Source: Anaerolineales bacterium (lineage in GTDB: Bacteria > Chloroflexota > Anaerolineae > 4572-78 > J111). From it: 64,000 nt of DNA. The number at the start of each line of letters is the position of its first letter. Position 1 is the first letter of the stretch. Made by a program: the position numbers and the translations under genes. Shown in pieces: positions 24,406 through 32,988 of this stretch. The stretch covers positions 186,001 to 250,000 of the forward strand of contig JACKAU010000002.1 in assembly GCA_020634855.1 (NCBI GenBank), read 5' to 3'. Under the pieces are notes generated by a model that was not told the DNA's origin, ran no database searches, and saw only the letters and a program-made list of their open reading frames with translations.

Positions 24406-24497
24406 ATCGTCTATTGATAATAAGGTCTCAGATTATTTTTATGAGGTCGTCGTAGAAGCAAGCAAACAATTAAAATCAACCATTTCAAGGAGGAAAG

Positions 24498-25670
24498 ATG
24501 AAGAATTTTAAGAGTTTAGTATTGCTGTTGATGGGTCTGGCCCTGGTCGCTTTTTTGAGCGCTTGTGGCAGCACGCCTGAAGTTGAGAAAGTCGAAACAG
24601 TAGCCGTTGAAGAGGCCGAGCCGGTTGAAGAAGCCACCGCGGTTGAAGTTGAAACCGAAGCCGAAGAAGAACCCGCGGCGGCGGTTGAGGAACCGGCGAC
24701 GGAAGAGGCGATGAGTGAAGAAGCCGTCGCTGAGGAACCGGCTACAGAAGAAGCGATGGCCGAAGAAGCCGCTCCTGCTGCCCAAACCGACCGTAGTGAC
24801 ATCCGCATTGTGGTGGTTACTCACGGGCAAGCCTCGGACCCGTTCTGGTCAGTAGTCAAGAATGGGGTAGACCAGGCCGGCGCTGATATGGGTGTGACGG
24901 TCGAATATCAAGCGCCGCAGACCTTTGATATGGTCGCGATGTCGCAACTTATCGACGCCGCCGTGGCCTCTAACCCTAATGGCCTGGTGGTCTCGATACC
25001 CGACGCCTCCGCCCTGGAAGACTCCATTCGGGCTGCGGTGGATGCCGGCATCCCGGTCATTTCAATGAACTCCGGTTCTGATGTGGCTAAGGATTTAGGT
25101 ATTCTCGTCCATGTGGGCCAAACCGAATACGAAGCTGGTCTTGGCGGTGGGCAGCGAATGGCTGAAGCCGGCGTCACGAATGCCTTATGTATCAACCAGG
25201 AAGTTGGGAACGTGGCCCTCGACCTCCGCTGTCAAGGCTTCACCGATGCCATTGAAGAGGCCGGCGGCACGGTTGAAGTCGTCGCCGTTGAACTGGCCGA
25301 TCCGATCGATGCCCAACAGCGTATTTCAGCCGCTGTCACCAGTAACAATCCTGATGGTATTTTAACCCTAGGCCCGACGGGAGCGGCCCCGGCTTTGGCC
25401 GCTTTGGAAGAAGACGGTCTGTTGGGCGAGATTCAACTGGCCACTTTCGATCTCTCACCTGAGGTTTTGGAAGCCGTCCGCGACGGCAATATGCTCTTTG
25501 CTATCGACCAGCAGCAGTACATCCAAGGCTATTTACCTATTGTTCTGCTCACCCTCTACAACACCAACCTTAACACCATCGCCAATGATGTCCTGATGAC
25601 CGGCCCCGGTTTTGTCACTCAAGATACCGCCGCCCAAGTGATTGACTTGAGCGCTGCCGGTACGCGCTAA
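24498..25670 (+). CDS. Sugar/inositol ABC transporter, substrate-binding lipoprotein
   Basis: The 390-residue protein has a lipoprotein signal peptide ending in the lipobox FLSAC (Cys23). Then comes a linker of about 65 residues rich in Glu, Ala and Val with repeated EEPATEEAM units, and a type-1 periplasmic-binding domain (about 97-385; RIVVVTHGQASDPFWSVVKNG, GLVVSIPDASALEDSI, FDLSPEVLEA). The linker should hold the receptor away from the membrane. As the first gene behind the operator in an inositol cluster it probably binds myo-inositol. The start follows AAGGAGG. Confidence 0.92.
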   Translation: MKNFKSLVLLLMGLALVAFLSACGSTPEVEKVETVAVEEAEPVEEATAVEVETEAEEEPAAAVEEPATEEAMSEEAVAEEPATEEAMAEEAAPAAQTDRSDIRIVVVTHGQASDPFWSVVKNGVDQAGADMGVTVEYQAPQTFDMVAMSQLIDAAVASNPNGLVVSIPDASALEDSIRAAVDAGIPVISMNSGSDVAKDLGILVHVGQTEYEAGLGGGQRMAEAGVTNALCINQEVGNVALDLRCQGFTDAIEEAGGTVEVVAVELADPIDAQQRISAAVTSNNPDGILTLGPTGAAPALAALEEDGLLGEIQLATFDLSPEVLEAVRDGNMLFAIDQQQYIQGYLPIVLLTLYNTNLNTIANDVLMTGPGFVTQDTAAQVIDLSAAGTR

Positions 25671-25675
25671 ACGCA

Positions 25676-25767
25676 AGCGGAGGTCGGGCCGGGACGGTTA
25701 GTCTCGACCTCCGCTCTTCCGAATCTGGGTAAGGTAGGCCAAGCGTGGGCTACGCCGCTTGGTCTAC
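25676..25767 (+). terminator. Two stable hairpins between binding-protein and permease genes
   Basis: AGCGGAGGTCG (25676-25686) pairs perfectly with CGACCTCCGCT (25705-25715); GTAGGCCAAGCG (25734-25745) pairs with CGCTTGGTCTAC (25756-25767) with one G-U pair. Placed after the first gene of the operon, they probably attenuate readthrough and protect the 3' end, so the binding protein is made in excess. Confidence 0.65.
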
Positions 25768-25827
25768 TCTGCATCATCTGAGGTATCTCTATTGAACGCA
25801 GCGTAGCGTCTAGGCAAGGAGAGAACA

Positions 25828-26877
25828 ATGGCAACAACCACAGTTACCCAGGAGGGTGACGAACGACTCGTTGAGGCGAGTCTCCTCAAACGACTGTTGA
25901 GCCGTCCCGAGTTGGGGGCAGCCGCCGGGGCGATTTTAGTCTGGCTGATCTTTGCTATCGTCGCTCCAACCGGTTTCTTGAGCCTGCGGGGTACGGCCAG
26001 TTATTTGGAGGTTTCGGCCCAATTAGGCATTCTGGCGGTCGCGGTGTCGCTGTTGATGATTGCCGGCGAATTTGACCTGTCGATTGGCTCGCTGGTCGGT
26101 TTCGCCGGAGCCACAACCGCCATTTTGGCCTCACAATACGGAGTGCCGCTCTACTTGGGGGCCATTGTGGCCCTGGTTCTGTCACTTGCAGTTGGCTTTC
26201 TTAACGGTTATATGGTCATCAAGACTAAACTCCCATCCTTTATCATCACCCTCGGTAGTTTGTTTATTATCCGGGGGCTGACGATCGGAACCACCCGTTT
26301 GATTACCGGTCGGACCCAAATTGGCGGCCTGGATGATTATGCCGGCTACGATTTCATGCGGGTGATCTTTGCCAGCGATATTCCCATCGCCGGCGTAGGT
26401 TTCTCGATTTCCATTTTCTGGTGGCTGTTACTGGGGGGGATTGCTACCTGGGTGCTGCTCAGAACCCAGATCGGCAACTGGATTTTTGGCTCCGGGGGTG
26501 CGCCTCAGGCCGCCCGGCAGGTCGGGGTGCCGGTGGACAAAGTCAAAACCGGTCTTTTCATGACTACGGCTTTTGCGGCCTGGCTGCTGGCCACCATTCA
26601 AGTTATCACCGTCAAATCGGCCGACACCCTGCGCGGCGAGCAGCAGGAGTTCTTTGCCATCATCGCCGTGGTGATCGGCGGCACGCTTTTGACCGGCGGC
26701 TATGGCTCGGCGATTGGCGCGGTGCTAGGGGCGCTGATCTTTGGTATGGTTAAGCAAGGCTTGGTGTTTGCCGGGGTCGATGCCGACTGGTTCTATGTCT
26801 TTATGGGCGCGATGTTGGTCATTGCTGTGTTGGTTAATAATTATATTAGACGACGAGCGGAGGCAGCCAGAAAATGA
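25828..26877 (+). CDS. ABC transporter permease, ribose/inositol (RbsC) type
   Basis: The 349-residue protein has about nine to ten membrane segments and family motifs such as IAGEFDLSIGSLVGFAGATTA, NGYMVIKTKLPSFIITLGSL and LTGGYGSAIGAVLGALIFG. It forms the channel of the importer, probably as a homodimer. It starts after GGAGAGAAC and overlaps the ATPase gene by 4 bases (ATGA), a sign of translational coupling. Confidence 0.93.
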   Translation: MATTTVTQEGDERLVEASLLKRLLSRPELGAAAGAILVWLIFAIVAPTGFLSLRGTASYLEVSAQLGILAVAVSLLMIAGEFDLSIGSLVGFAGATTAILASQYGVPLYLGAIVALVLSLAVGFLNGYMVIKTKLPSFIITLGSLFIIRGLTIGTTRLITGRTQIGGLDDYAGYDFMRVIFASDIPIAGVGFSISIFWWLLLGGIATWVLLRTQIGNWIFGSGGAPQAARQVGVPVDKVKTGLFMTTAFAAWLLATIQVITVKSADTLRGEQQEFFAIIAVVIGGTLLTGGYGSAIGAVLGALIFGMVKQGLVFAGVDADWFYVFMGAMLVIAVLVNNYIRRRAEAARK

Positions 26878-27767
26878 GCAAAAACGGAAACCCCATTATC
26901 GAAGTCCGCAATATCACCAAATATTTCGGCAGTGTGATTGCCTTAAACGGGGTATCGATGGCGGTTCGCTCTGGTGAAGTGATGTGCCTGCTGGGCGACA
27001 ACGGCGCGGGGAAATCGACCTTGATCAAGACTCTGGCCGGGGTTCATCAGCAGAGTGAAGGTGAATATTTTGTGGAAGGGCAAGAAGTTCATTTCGACTC
27101 ACCCCGCGACGCGCTAGACCATGGCATTGCGACTGTTTATCAAGACCTGGCGATGATCCCATTGATGAGCATCTCGCGTAACTTCTTCCTTGGGTCTGAG
27201 CCAACGAAAGGTAGCGGCCTGTTCAAACGGTTCGATGTCAAGTTTGCCGACCGGGTGGCCAAAGCAGAGATGGCCAAAATGGGCATCGACATCCGCGACC
27301 CCTCCCAACCGGTCGGAACCCTATCCGGCGGCGAGCGGCAGTCGGTGGCGATTGCGCGGGCCGTCTACTTCGGGGCCAAGGTGCTAATCCTCGACGAGCC
27401 GACGGCAGCGTTGGGGGTCAAACAGGCCGGCACAGTACTGCGCTACATTGCTCAAGCGCGAGCTAGAAATTTAGGCGTCATCTTTATCACCCATAACCCG
27501 CACCACGCCTATGCCGTAGGCGACAAATTTACCATTCTCAAACGGGGTCGAACCTTTGGCACGTTCACCAAAGACGAGCTGAGCCGCGAAGAAATGGTCA
27601 GGATGATGTCCGGCGCGGACGAACTGGACGCCTTGAGCCACGAACTGCAAGAATTTGAGCACGCCGATAAGCTGCATGGTGAAGGCAAGATGAGCGAGGT
27701 TGATCATGCTTTGGCTGCGTCTTTAGAAGAAGGTGAAAGCCTTCTCAACTCCAAAAAGGAACAGTAA
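26874..27767 (+). CDS. ABC transporter ATP-binding protein, single-domain
   Basis: The 297-residue ATPase has Walker A GDNGAGKST (41-49), a Q-loop in TVYQDLAM, the signature LSGGERQSV near 147, Walker B VLILDEPTAALG and a switch histidine in IFITHNPHHA. It has one nucleotide-binding domain, unlike the duplicated RbsA form, so two copies should serve each transporter. A charged C-terminal tail of about 40 residues (LSHELQEFEHADKL...) is extra. It overlaps the permease gene by 4 bases and the next gene by one. Confidence 0.93.
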   Translation: MSKNGNPIIEVRNITKYFGSVIALNGVSMAVRSGEVMCLLGDNGAGKSTLIKTLAGVHQQSEGEYFVEGQEVHFDSPRDALDHGIATVYQDLAMIPLMSISRNFFLGSEPTKGSGLFKRFDVKFADRVAKAEMAKMGIDIRDPSQPVGTLSGGERQSVAIARAVYFGAKVLILDEPTAALGVKQAGTVLRYIAQARARNLGVIFITHNPHHAYAVGDKFTILKRGRTFGTFTKDELSREEMVRMMSGADELDALSHELQEFEHADKLHGEGKMSEVDHALAASLEEGESLLNSKKEQ

Positions 27768-28273
27768 TGTCCGACTTAACCCCCTGGCAAATCTACGATC
27801 TACTCAATCGCAAGAAACCGTTATGGCTCAACGGCTCGAACCTGAGCGGCGCTCACTTGAGAAAGGCCGAACTGGCTGAGGCTGATTTGGAAGGCGCTAA
27901 CTTAAGCGGCGCCAATTTGAGCGGCGCTAATCTGAGCTTCGCCAACCTGAATGGGGCAAATCTGGAAAATGCCGATCTGAGTTATGCCAACCTTAGAGGC
28001 TGCATGCTGGATGACGCTAATCTATCGAAGGCTAACCTATACGAAGCGAATCTACGAGACGCTCATTTAGTACGCGCCAATTTGACCGAGGCTAACTTCA
28101 CCGACGCGCTACTGCACCAGACTGTGCTCAAGGATGCCAACCTGCAAAACGCTAACCTGGAAGGGGCTCACCTGCGGGGAGCCAATCTGTACCAAGCGAA
28201 CATAGATGGAGTGAACCTAACAAACACTCAATTGCGGGGAGCGATGAAACCCGACGGCGAAATCTACGAATAG
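27767..28273 (+). CDS. Pentapeptide-repeat protein
   Basis: The 168-residue protein is almost all A(D/N)Lxx repeats from about residue 22 to 160 (LSGAHLRKAELAEADLEGAN...), which fold as a right-handed square beta-helix. It has a short helical N-terminal cap (LTPWQIYDLLNRKKPLWLNG). Known members mimic DNA or act as scaffolds, but most have no known role. Its start overlaps the ATPase stop (TAATG), so it is translated with the importer. No membrane segment is present. Confidence 0.92.
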   Translation: MSDLTPWQIYDLLNRKKPLWLNGSNLSGAHLRKAELAEADLEGANLSGANLSGANLSFANLNGANLENADLSYANLRGCMLDDANLSKANLYEANLRDAHLVRANLTEANFTDALLHQTVLKDANLQNANLEGAHLRGANLYQANIDGVNLTNTQLRGAMKPDGEIYE

Positions 28274-28280
28274 GATTTCT

Positions 28281-28733
28281 ATGACACACCAACCCATACC
28301 ACAAATGACCATTGAGGCGCTTAATGCCGCCTGTAAAAATACGGCTATGGAAGTAATGGGCATTGAAGCCATTGCTATCGATGATGAACAGATAGAACTG
28401 CACATGCCCATCACCAACGCGGCCCGCCAGCCAATGGGGTTGATGCATGGCGGCATCAATATGCTGTTAGCCGAAACCGCCGCCAGTATGCACTCGGCTT
28501 ATCTGGCCGACATGACCAAAGAAGCACCGGTCGGCATTGAAATCAACGGCTCGCACCTTCGCTCGGCCAGGGACGGGACTGTAAAAACCGTCGGCCGAGT
28601 CTTACGCCGGACCCGTTCTCTAGTTTTTCACCAAGTCGATATTTATCATATGGAAAGCGGCCAACTGCTTTGCTCCGCACGAGTAACGAACTTTTTCAAA
28701 CCGCTGCCGGGGACAAACAGCGCTGACGGCTGA
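28281..28733 (+). CDS. PaaI-like hotdog-fold thioesterase
   Basis: The 150-residue hotdog protein has the PaaI-type motif PMGLMHGGINMLLAETAASM, in which the HGG and the following acidic residue are the usual active site, then NGSHLRSARDGTVKTVGRV. Relatives hydrolyse aryl- or acyl-CoA thioesters. In this operon it could remove CoA from a product of malonic-semialdehyde metabolism, but that is a guess. It starts 7 bases after the pentapeptide gene. Confidence 0.85.
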   Translation: MTHQPIPQMTIEALNAACKNTAMEVMGIEAIAIDDEQIELHMPITNAARQPMGLMHGGINMLLAETAASMHSAYLADMTKEAPVGIEINGSHLRSARDGTVKTVGRVLRRTRSLVFHQVDIYHMESGQLLCSARVTNFFKPLPGTNSADG

Positions 28734-28746
28734 TAGCCGATCATGA

Positions 28747-28796
28747 GTAGGGCGTAAGGAGTAGGGCGTAAGAATCTCTTACTCCTTACGCCCTAC
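28747..28796 (+). repeat. Word-repeat hairpin (word GTAGGGCGTAAGGA)
   Basis: GTAGGGCGTAAGGAGTA (28747-28763) is repeated in part at once (GTAGGGCGTAAG) and then faces its exact 17-base reverse complement (28780-28796), which is followed by CTTCCTACTTCC. The hairpin fills the gap between the thioesterase and oxidoreductase genes. Confidence 0.8.
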
Positions 28797-28826
28797 TTCC
28801 TACTTCCATTGCAAAGGAGATAACAT

Positions 28827-29999
28827 ATGACAAGAGAAATAGGTGTGGGAGTCATCGGCATGGGCTGGATGGGCGAAACCCACAGCCGCTCCTATCGCCA
28901 GGTGCTGGAGCGATTTGCCGATGCTGACTTTGCGCCCCGACTGGTCGTATGCAGCGATAACGTTGAGAGTCGGGCACGAGAGGCTCAACGACGGTTAGGC
29001 TTCGAACGCTTTACTACGGACTGGCACGAGGTCCTCAGTGATCCCAACGTTGAAGTGGTCAACATCACCGTCCCGAACGGACTGCACCTGGAAATCGTGC
29101 GGGCGGCGGCCGCGGCCGGCAAGCATATCTTGTGCGAGAAACCGGTTGGCCGCGACCCGCAGGAAACAGCACTAGCCGAGCAGGCGGCTCGCCAGGCTGG
29201 AGTCCAGACCTTTGTCGGGTACAACTACCGCTGGGTCCCGATGGTTCAGTATGCCAAACAGCTCATCGATGAGGGCCGGCTGGGCCGGTTGACCCACTAT
29301 CGTAGCCGTTTTTTTGCCTGCTACGCCAGCAATCCCTACGGCCTGCTGTCGTGGCGATTTCAGATTGAGCATGGTCTGGGTATCTTGGGCGATCTCGGTT
29401 CGCACGCCATCGATCTGGCGCACTTGATCGCCGGCCCGATGAAGAAGGTGATCGGCAACAAAGAGACCTTCATCCGCCAACGCCCGCTGCCTAAAGGGGG
29501 CGGCACTCACTTCAGCGTCGGCGGCCCAGATGATCCCACCGGTGATGTCACCAACGAAGATTACTGCGGTATATTGGTCAGTTTTGAAAATGGGGTGCAA
29601 GGCACCATCGAGATGTGCCGAGTCATCAACGGGCCGAAGTGTGAGTACACTTTTGAACTCAACGGCACCGAGGGTGCGCTCAAGTGGAATTTTGAGCAGA
29701 TGAACGAAATGCATGTTCAATTCCGCAGCAAGAATGACGCCGAAGACGGTTTTATCCGTATTGTTAGCGGCCCGGCCCATCCCTTTCATCACTATTTCAA
29801 CCCCGGCCCCGGCATCGGTCTGGGCTACGACGATCTCAAGACCATCGAAGCCTACCAGTTTCTCAAATCGGTGGCCGAGGGCCAACAAGGCCAACCCGGT
29901 TTCGAGGAAGCCCTGGCGGTAGCCAATGTCCAAAGGTCGGTTCAGCGCTCGTGGGAGTCGGAACGCTGGGAAGCCGTCACATCGACAAGAGTAGACTAG
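28827..29999 (+). CDS. Gfo/Idh/MocA-family oxidoreductase
   Basis: The 390-residue protein has an N-terminal NAD(P)-binding GMGWMGETHSRSY, the CEKPVGRD signature with its lysine, and a LGDLGSHAIDLAHL segment with the catalytic-type histidine. It is the second member of the family in this cluster and is longer than IolG. It may oxidise another inositol isomer or inosose, or act as a scyllo-inositol dehydrogenase; the sequence alone does not decide. It is preceded by AAAGGAG. Confidence 0.88.
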   Translation: MTREIGVGVIGMGWMGETHSRSYRQVLERFADADFAPRLVVCSDNVESRAREAQRRLGFERFTTDWHEVLSDPNVEVVNITVPNGLHLEIVRAAAAAGKHILCEKPVGRDPQETALAEQAARQAGVQTFVGYNYRWVPMVQYAKQLIDEGRLGRLTHYRSRFFACYASNPYGLLSWRFQIEHGLGILGDLGSHAIDLAHLIAGPMKKVIGNKETFIRQRPLPKGGGTHFSVGGPDDPTGDVTNEDYCGILVSFENGVQGTIEMCRVINGPKCEYTFELNGTEGALKWNFEQMNEMHVQFRSKNDAEDGFIRIVSGPAHPFHHYFNPGPGIGLGYDDLKTIEAYQFLKSVAEGQQGQPGFEEALAVANVQRSVQRSWESERWEAVTSTRVD

Positions 30000-30004
30000 T
30001 AGAA

Positions 30005-30074
30005 AGGAGAGTGGGTAATGATGAAGAGAGATCAGGAAAATAAATTGCCTAATCTCCCTATATCATTATCTCCC
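30005..30074 (+). repeat. Imperfect word-repeat hairpin (word GAGAGAT/ATGATGAAGA)
   Basis: GGAGAGTGGGTAATGATGAA then GAGAGATCAGG faces CCTAATCTCCC then TATATCATTATCTCC, the imperfect reverse complement over about 28 bases. It sits right after the oxidoreductase stop codon. Confidence 0.55.
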
Positions 30075-30079
30075 CAAAA

Positions 30080-30754
30080 ATGAAGATTAAATGGTTTGCA
30101 CACGCCGCATTTTTAATCGAAGGTGATGGGCTGCGGATCATCACCGATCCCTATACCCCGGATGAAATGGGATTCCCGCCGATTACCGAACCGGCCGATA
30201 TTGTCATTCGTAGTTCCAGCGATGACGGCGGTCACTGTTACGCCGAAATGATTCCCGGTGAGCCGGAAGTCGTCACGGCTACAGACATCATCTACGGCGG
30301 GGTTACCGTACACGGGCTAAAAATTACCGCTATCCCGGTAAGAGAGAGTCTGATCCATAAAGACTCGCCGCTGGACAACGGTATGTACCGTTTTACGCTG
30401 GAGGGTATCCGGCTGGCGCATATGGGCGATGTCGGCAATCCGCTGACGGAAGAGCAGCTTGACGCCTTGGCCAATGTCGATGTTCTGTTTGTGTTGGCCG
30501 GCGGCCCGCCGACGATTGAACTGGACGACCTGCGTGAGGCTATCGACATCATCCAGCCCCGAGTCATTATCCCAATGCATTACCACCTGCCGGGCACAAA
30601 AGTCAAAATGCTGCCCATCACCGAACTGACCGACCGCTTTTCTGATGATGAAGTGGTTTGGATGGATAGTTCTGAGTTCGATTTGTCCCGCGATACCTTA
30701 CCGCTGGCCAGACGGATGTTTGTATTGCGCTCGAGCTTGGTCGAGCAATCGTAG
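30080..30754 (+). CDS. Metallo-beta-lactamase-fold protein with a degenerate metal motif
   Basis: The 224-residue protein follows the UlaG-like MBL fold: N-terminal WFAHAAFLIEGDGLRIITDPY, a middle LAHMGDVG strand and a C-terminal IIPMHYHLPG. The usual HxHxDH metal site is replaced by SSSDDGGH, leaving only an Asp and a His of that motif, while the later Asp (GDVG) and His (MHYH) remain. It may bind one metal or none. A UlaG-type lactone or sugar-phosphate hydrolase role is possible in an inositol operon. The ATG at 30080 is only 5 bases downstream of a hairpin. Confidence 0.8.
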   Translation: MKIKWFAHAAFLIEGDGLRIITDPYTPDEMGFPPITEPADIVIRSSSDDGGHCYAEMIPGEPEVVTATDIIYGGVTVHGLKITAIPVRESLIHKDSPLDNGMYRFTLEGIRLAHMGDVGNPLTEEQLDALANVDVLFVLAGGPPTIELDDLREAIDIIQPRVIIPMHYHLPGTKVKMLPITELTDRFSDDEVVWMDSSEFDLSRDTLPLARRMFVLRSSLVEQS

Positions 30755-30784
30755 AAAATCAAATAACGTAAGTGAGGAAGAATA

Positions 30785-31669
30785 ATGCAGTACACCGCAG
30801 AAAATATTTTGGTGCGACCCATCCCCAACCCCCGCGATCCTGACTTGATCCTGTCCGTCACGCCGCAAGAGGCCGGCTGGGATTACATCTCGTTTCAGGT
30901 GCGGCAGTTGGCCGCCGGCAAAAAGTGGTCGTTTAGCAGCGGCGAAAATGAGCTGGCGCTGGTGGTGTTCAACGGCTGTTTCGACGTGACCACCGACAAA
31001 GACGCCTGGATAGGGCTTGAGCGCCAGAGCGTTTTTGCCGGCGGGCCTTACGCCTTATATCTACCGCGTCGCACTGACTTCACCGTACGGGCCGAGCGGT
31101 CCGGCGAATTTGCCGTCACCTGGGTGCCGACCAACGAGGATCATGAGCCGTGGTTAATCCAGCCGGGCGATGTTACAATCAGCGTGCGCGGCGGCGATAA
31201 CGTTAGCCGCCAAATCAACGATTTGCTGCCGCCCGGCTCGCCCGTCCACCGCCTGGTCTTGGTCGAGGTCTACACCCCCAGCGGCAACTGGAGCAGCTAC
31301 CCGCCCCACAAACATGATGTTCACATCGAAGATGAGACCGGCAACCTCATCGAAGCCGACCTGGAAGAAGTCTACTTCTACAAAATCGACAAACCGGAAG
31401 GCTACGCCTACCAGCGGGTCTACACCGATGACAACTCACCGCTGCACCAGGCCGGCCAACCCATCGACGCCCTGGTGCGGGCGGAACACAACACCGCCGT
31501 ACTTGTGCCCGAAGGCTACCATCCGGTGGTCAGCGCCCCCGGCTACACTACCTACTACCTCAACGTGCTAGCCGGCAGCGCCCAAAGCCTGGCCAATCAA
31601 GACGACCCGCGCTATACCTGGGTCAAAGAGAATTACCAGGGAGTCGATGAACGACTGCCGCTCTACTAA
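30785..31669 (+). CDS. iolB: 5-Deoxy-glucuronate isomerase
   Basis: The 294-residue bicupin matches IolB. It has SVTPQEAGWDYISFQV near the N-terminus, a WSSYPPHKHD metal motif and LEEVYFYK with the third ligand, plus NTAVLVPEGYHPVVSAPGY near the end with the last His. It isomerises 5-deoxy-glucuronic acid to 2-deoxy-5-keto-gluconate, between the IolD and IolC steps. A GTGAGGAAG site precedes the ATG. Confidence 0.95.
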   Translation: MQYTAENILVRPIPNPRDPDLILSVTPQEAGWDYISFQVRQLAAGKKWSFSSGENELALVVFNGCFDVTTDKDAWIGLERQSVFAGGPYALYLPRRTDFTVRAERSGEFAVTWVPTNEDHEPWLIQPGDVTISVRGGDNVSRQINDLLPPGSPVHRLVLVEVYTPSGNWSSYPPHKHDVHIEDETGNLIEADLEEVYFYKIDKPEGYAYQRVYTDDNSPLHQAGQPIDALVRAEHNTAVLVPEGYHPVVSAPGYTTYYLNVLAGSAQSLANQDDPRYTWVKENYQGVDERLPLY

Positions 31670-31712
31670 ATTATGAAGGATGAATTACGAGGGATGAATA
31701 AGGAGAGACATT

Positions 31713-31937
31713 ATGACAGACCATGTTTATAAAAAAATCGAATTGACCGGATCATCCGATGTTAGCATCGAAGATGCAGTGGAGAACGCTGTGGTGAAAG
31801 CCAGCCAAACCATTCGCAACATGCGTTGGTTCGAGGTTGTCGAGACTCGCGGCTACATCGACAACGATCAGGTGGCCTATTGGCAGGTGACAATCAAGAT
31901 TGGATTTACGTTGGAAGGTGAGGACGGAAGTCAATAA
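31713..31937 (+). CDS. Dodecin (flavin-binding dodecamer)
   Basis: The 74-residue protein has the dodecin pattern: KKIELTGSSDVSIEDAVENAV, a central ASQTIRNMRWFEVVETRG with the flavin-stacking Trp, and VAYWQVTIKIGF at the end. Dodecins form hollow dodecamers that store or buffer flavins or CoA. Its place between iolB and iolC, 11 bases before iolC, is unusual and has no known link with inositol use. The start follows AAGGAGAG. Confidence 0.93.
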   Translation: MTDHVYKKIELTGSSDVSIEDAVENAVVKASQTIRNMRWFEVVETRGYIDNDQVAYWQVTIKIGFTLEGEDGSQ

Positions 31938-31948
31938 GGAGGGCCATC

Positions 31949-32974
31949 ATGCCTGAGTATCTGTACGATTCTCTCCATATGGGCCGCTCTTCCATCGATT
32001 TGTACGCCAATGATGTTGGCGCGCCCTTTGTGGACATCAAAAGTTTCGCGGCCTATATCGGCGGCTCGCCGACCAACATCAGTGTGGGCGCGCGGCGGCT
32101 AGGCTTGAAGACCGCGTTATTAACCGGCCTGGGTCAAGACCCGGTCGGTGATTTCATCCAGCACTTCCTCCAGCAAGAAGGGGTCGAGACCCAATTCAGC
32201 CCGCGCAAGCCGGGCCATCGCACCAGCGCCGTCATCCTGGGCATCGAGCCCCCGGACAAGTTCCCGCTGGTCTACTATCGTGACAACTGCGCCGATATCG
32301 AGCTAACGATTGATGATGTCCTGGCCGCTCCGGTGGCCCAAAGCCGGGTGTTCCAGTTTGCCGGCACCAACCTCAGCAAAGAGCCGAGCCGCAGCGCGAC
32401 GTTGTTTGGCGCGGAACTGGCTCAACAAGCCGGGACTGAGGTCGTGCTCGACATCGACTTCCGGCCCGACCAGTGGCACGACCCCCGCGCCTTTGGCGTG
32501 GCGGTGCGCTCGGCCTTACGGTTGGTCGATATCGTTATTGGCACCGAGGATGAGATCAACGCGGCCATGCTAACCGACGCCAGCCAGATGTCGCTGACCC
32601 ATTCGCAGGTATCCGACACCAAAGTTGCCGGCGACATCGACGCCGCGATTGCCGTGATGCTCGACATGGGGCCAACCGCTCTGCTGCAAAAACGCGGCGA
32701 GGAAGGCGTTCGGGTTCATCTCAAACACGATGACGGCAGCATCGAGCAGATCGACGCGCCGGGTTTTCCGGTGGAAATCTACAATATCCTGGGCGCGGGC
32801 GATGCCTTTGGAGCGGGGTTTCTGTACGGCCACGTCAAAGGCTGGGGCTGGTACAAGTCGGCCCGGTTGGGCAATGCCTGCGGCGCGATTGTCGTCACCC
32901 AGCACGGCTGCGCCAACTTTACGCCGACTTATGATGAAGTGATGGCCTTTGTCGATAGCAAAGGTGGATTTTAA
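31949..32974 (+). CDS. iolC: 5-Dehydro-2-deoxygluconokinase
   Basis: The 341-residue PfkB-family kinase has the N-terminal GGSPTNISVGARRLG motif and the C-terminal NILGAGDAFGAGF motif with catalytic base near D285. Its IolC assignment rests on the adjoining iolB and iolD and on overall similarity. It phosphorylates 2-deoxy-5-keto-gluconate. There is no fused aldolase domain, and no separate IolJ aldolase is present in the window. The start follows AAGGAGGG. Confidence 0.92.
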   Translation: MPEYLYDSLHMGRSSIDLYANDVGAPFVDIKSFAAYIGGSPTNISVGARRLGLKTALLTGLGQDPVGDFIQHFLQQEGVETQFSPRKPGHRTSAVILGIEPPDKFPLVYYRDNCADIELTIDDVLAAPVAQSRVFQFAGTNLSKEPSRSATLFGAELAQQAGTEVVLDIDFRPDQWHDPRAFGVAVRSALRLVDIVIGTEDEINAAMLTDASQMSLTHSQVSDTKVAGDIDAAIAVMLDMGPTALLQKRGEEGVRVHLKHDDGSIEQIDAPGFPVEIYNILGAGDAFGAGFLYGHVKGWGWYKSARLGNACGAIVVTQHGCANFTPTYDEVMAFVDSKGGF

Positions 32975-32988
32975 GAGACGGAGGAAAA

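Larger units (their letters stand above)
23662..24497. other. Divergent control region and long leader of the importer operon
   Basis: These 836 bases hold the ino1 promoter (minus strand, 23715-23742), the importer promoter and operator (plus strand, 23795-23851) and then about 650 bases with no credible gene before the binding-protein ATG. The leader contains a cloverleaf-type repeat (24171-24218) and a possible pseudoknot (24345-24405). A 66-codon frame at 23846-24046 looks random. Confidence 0.7.
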
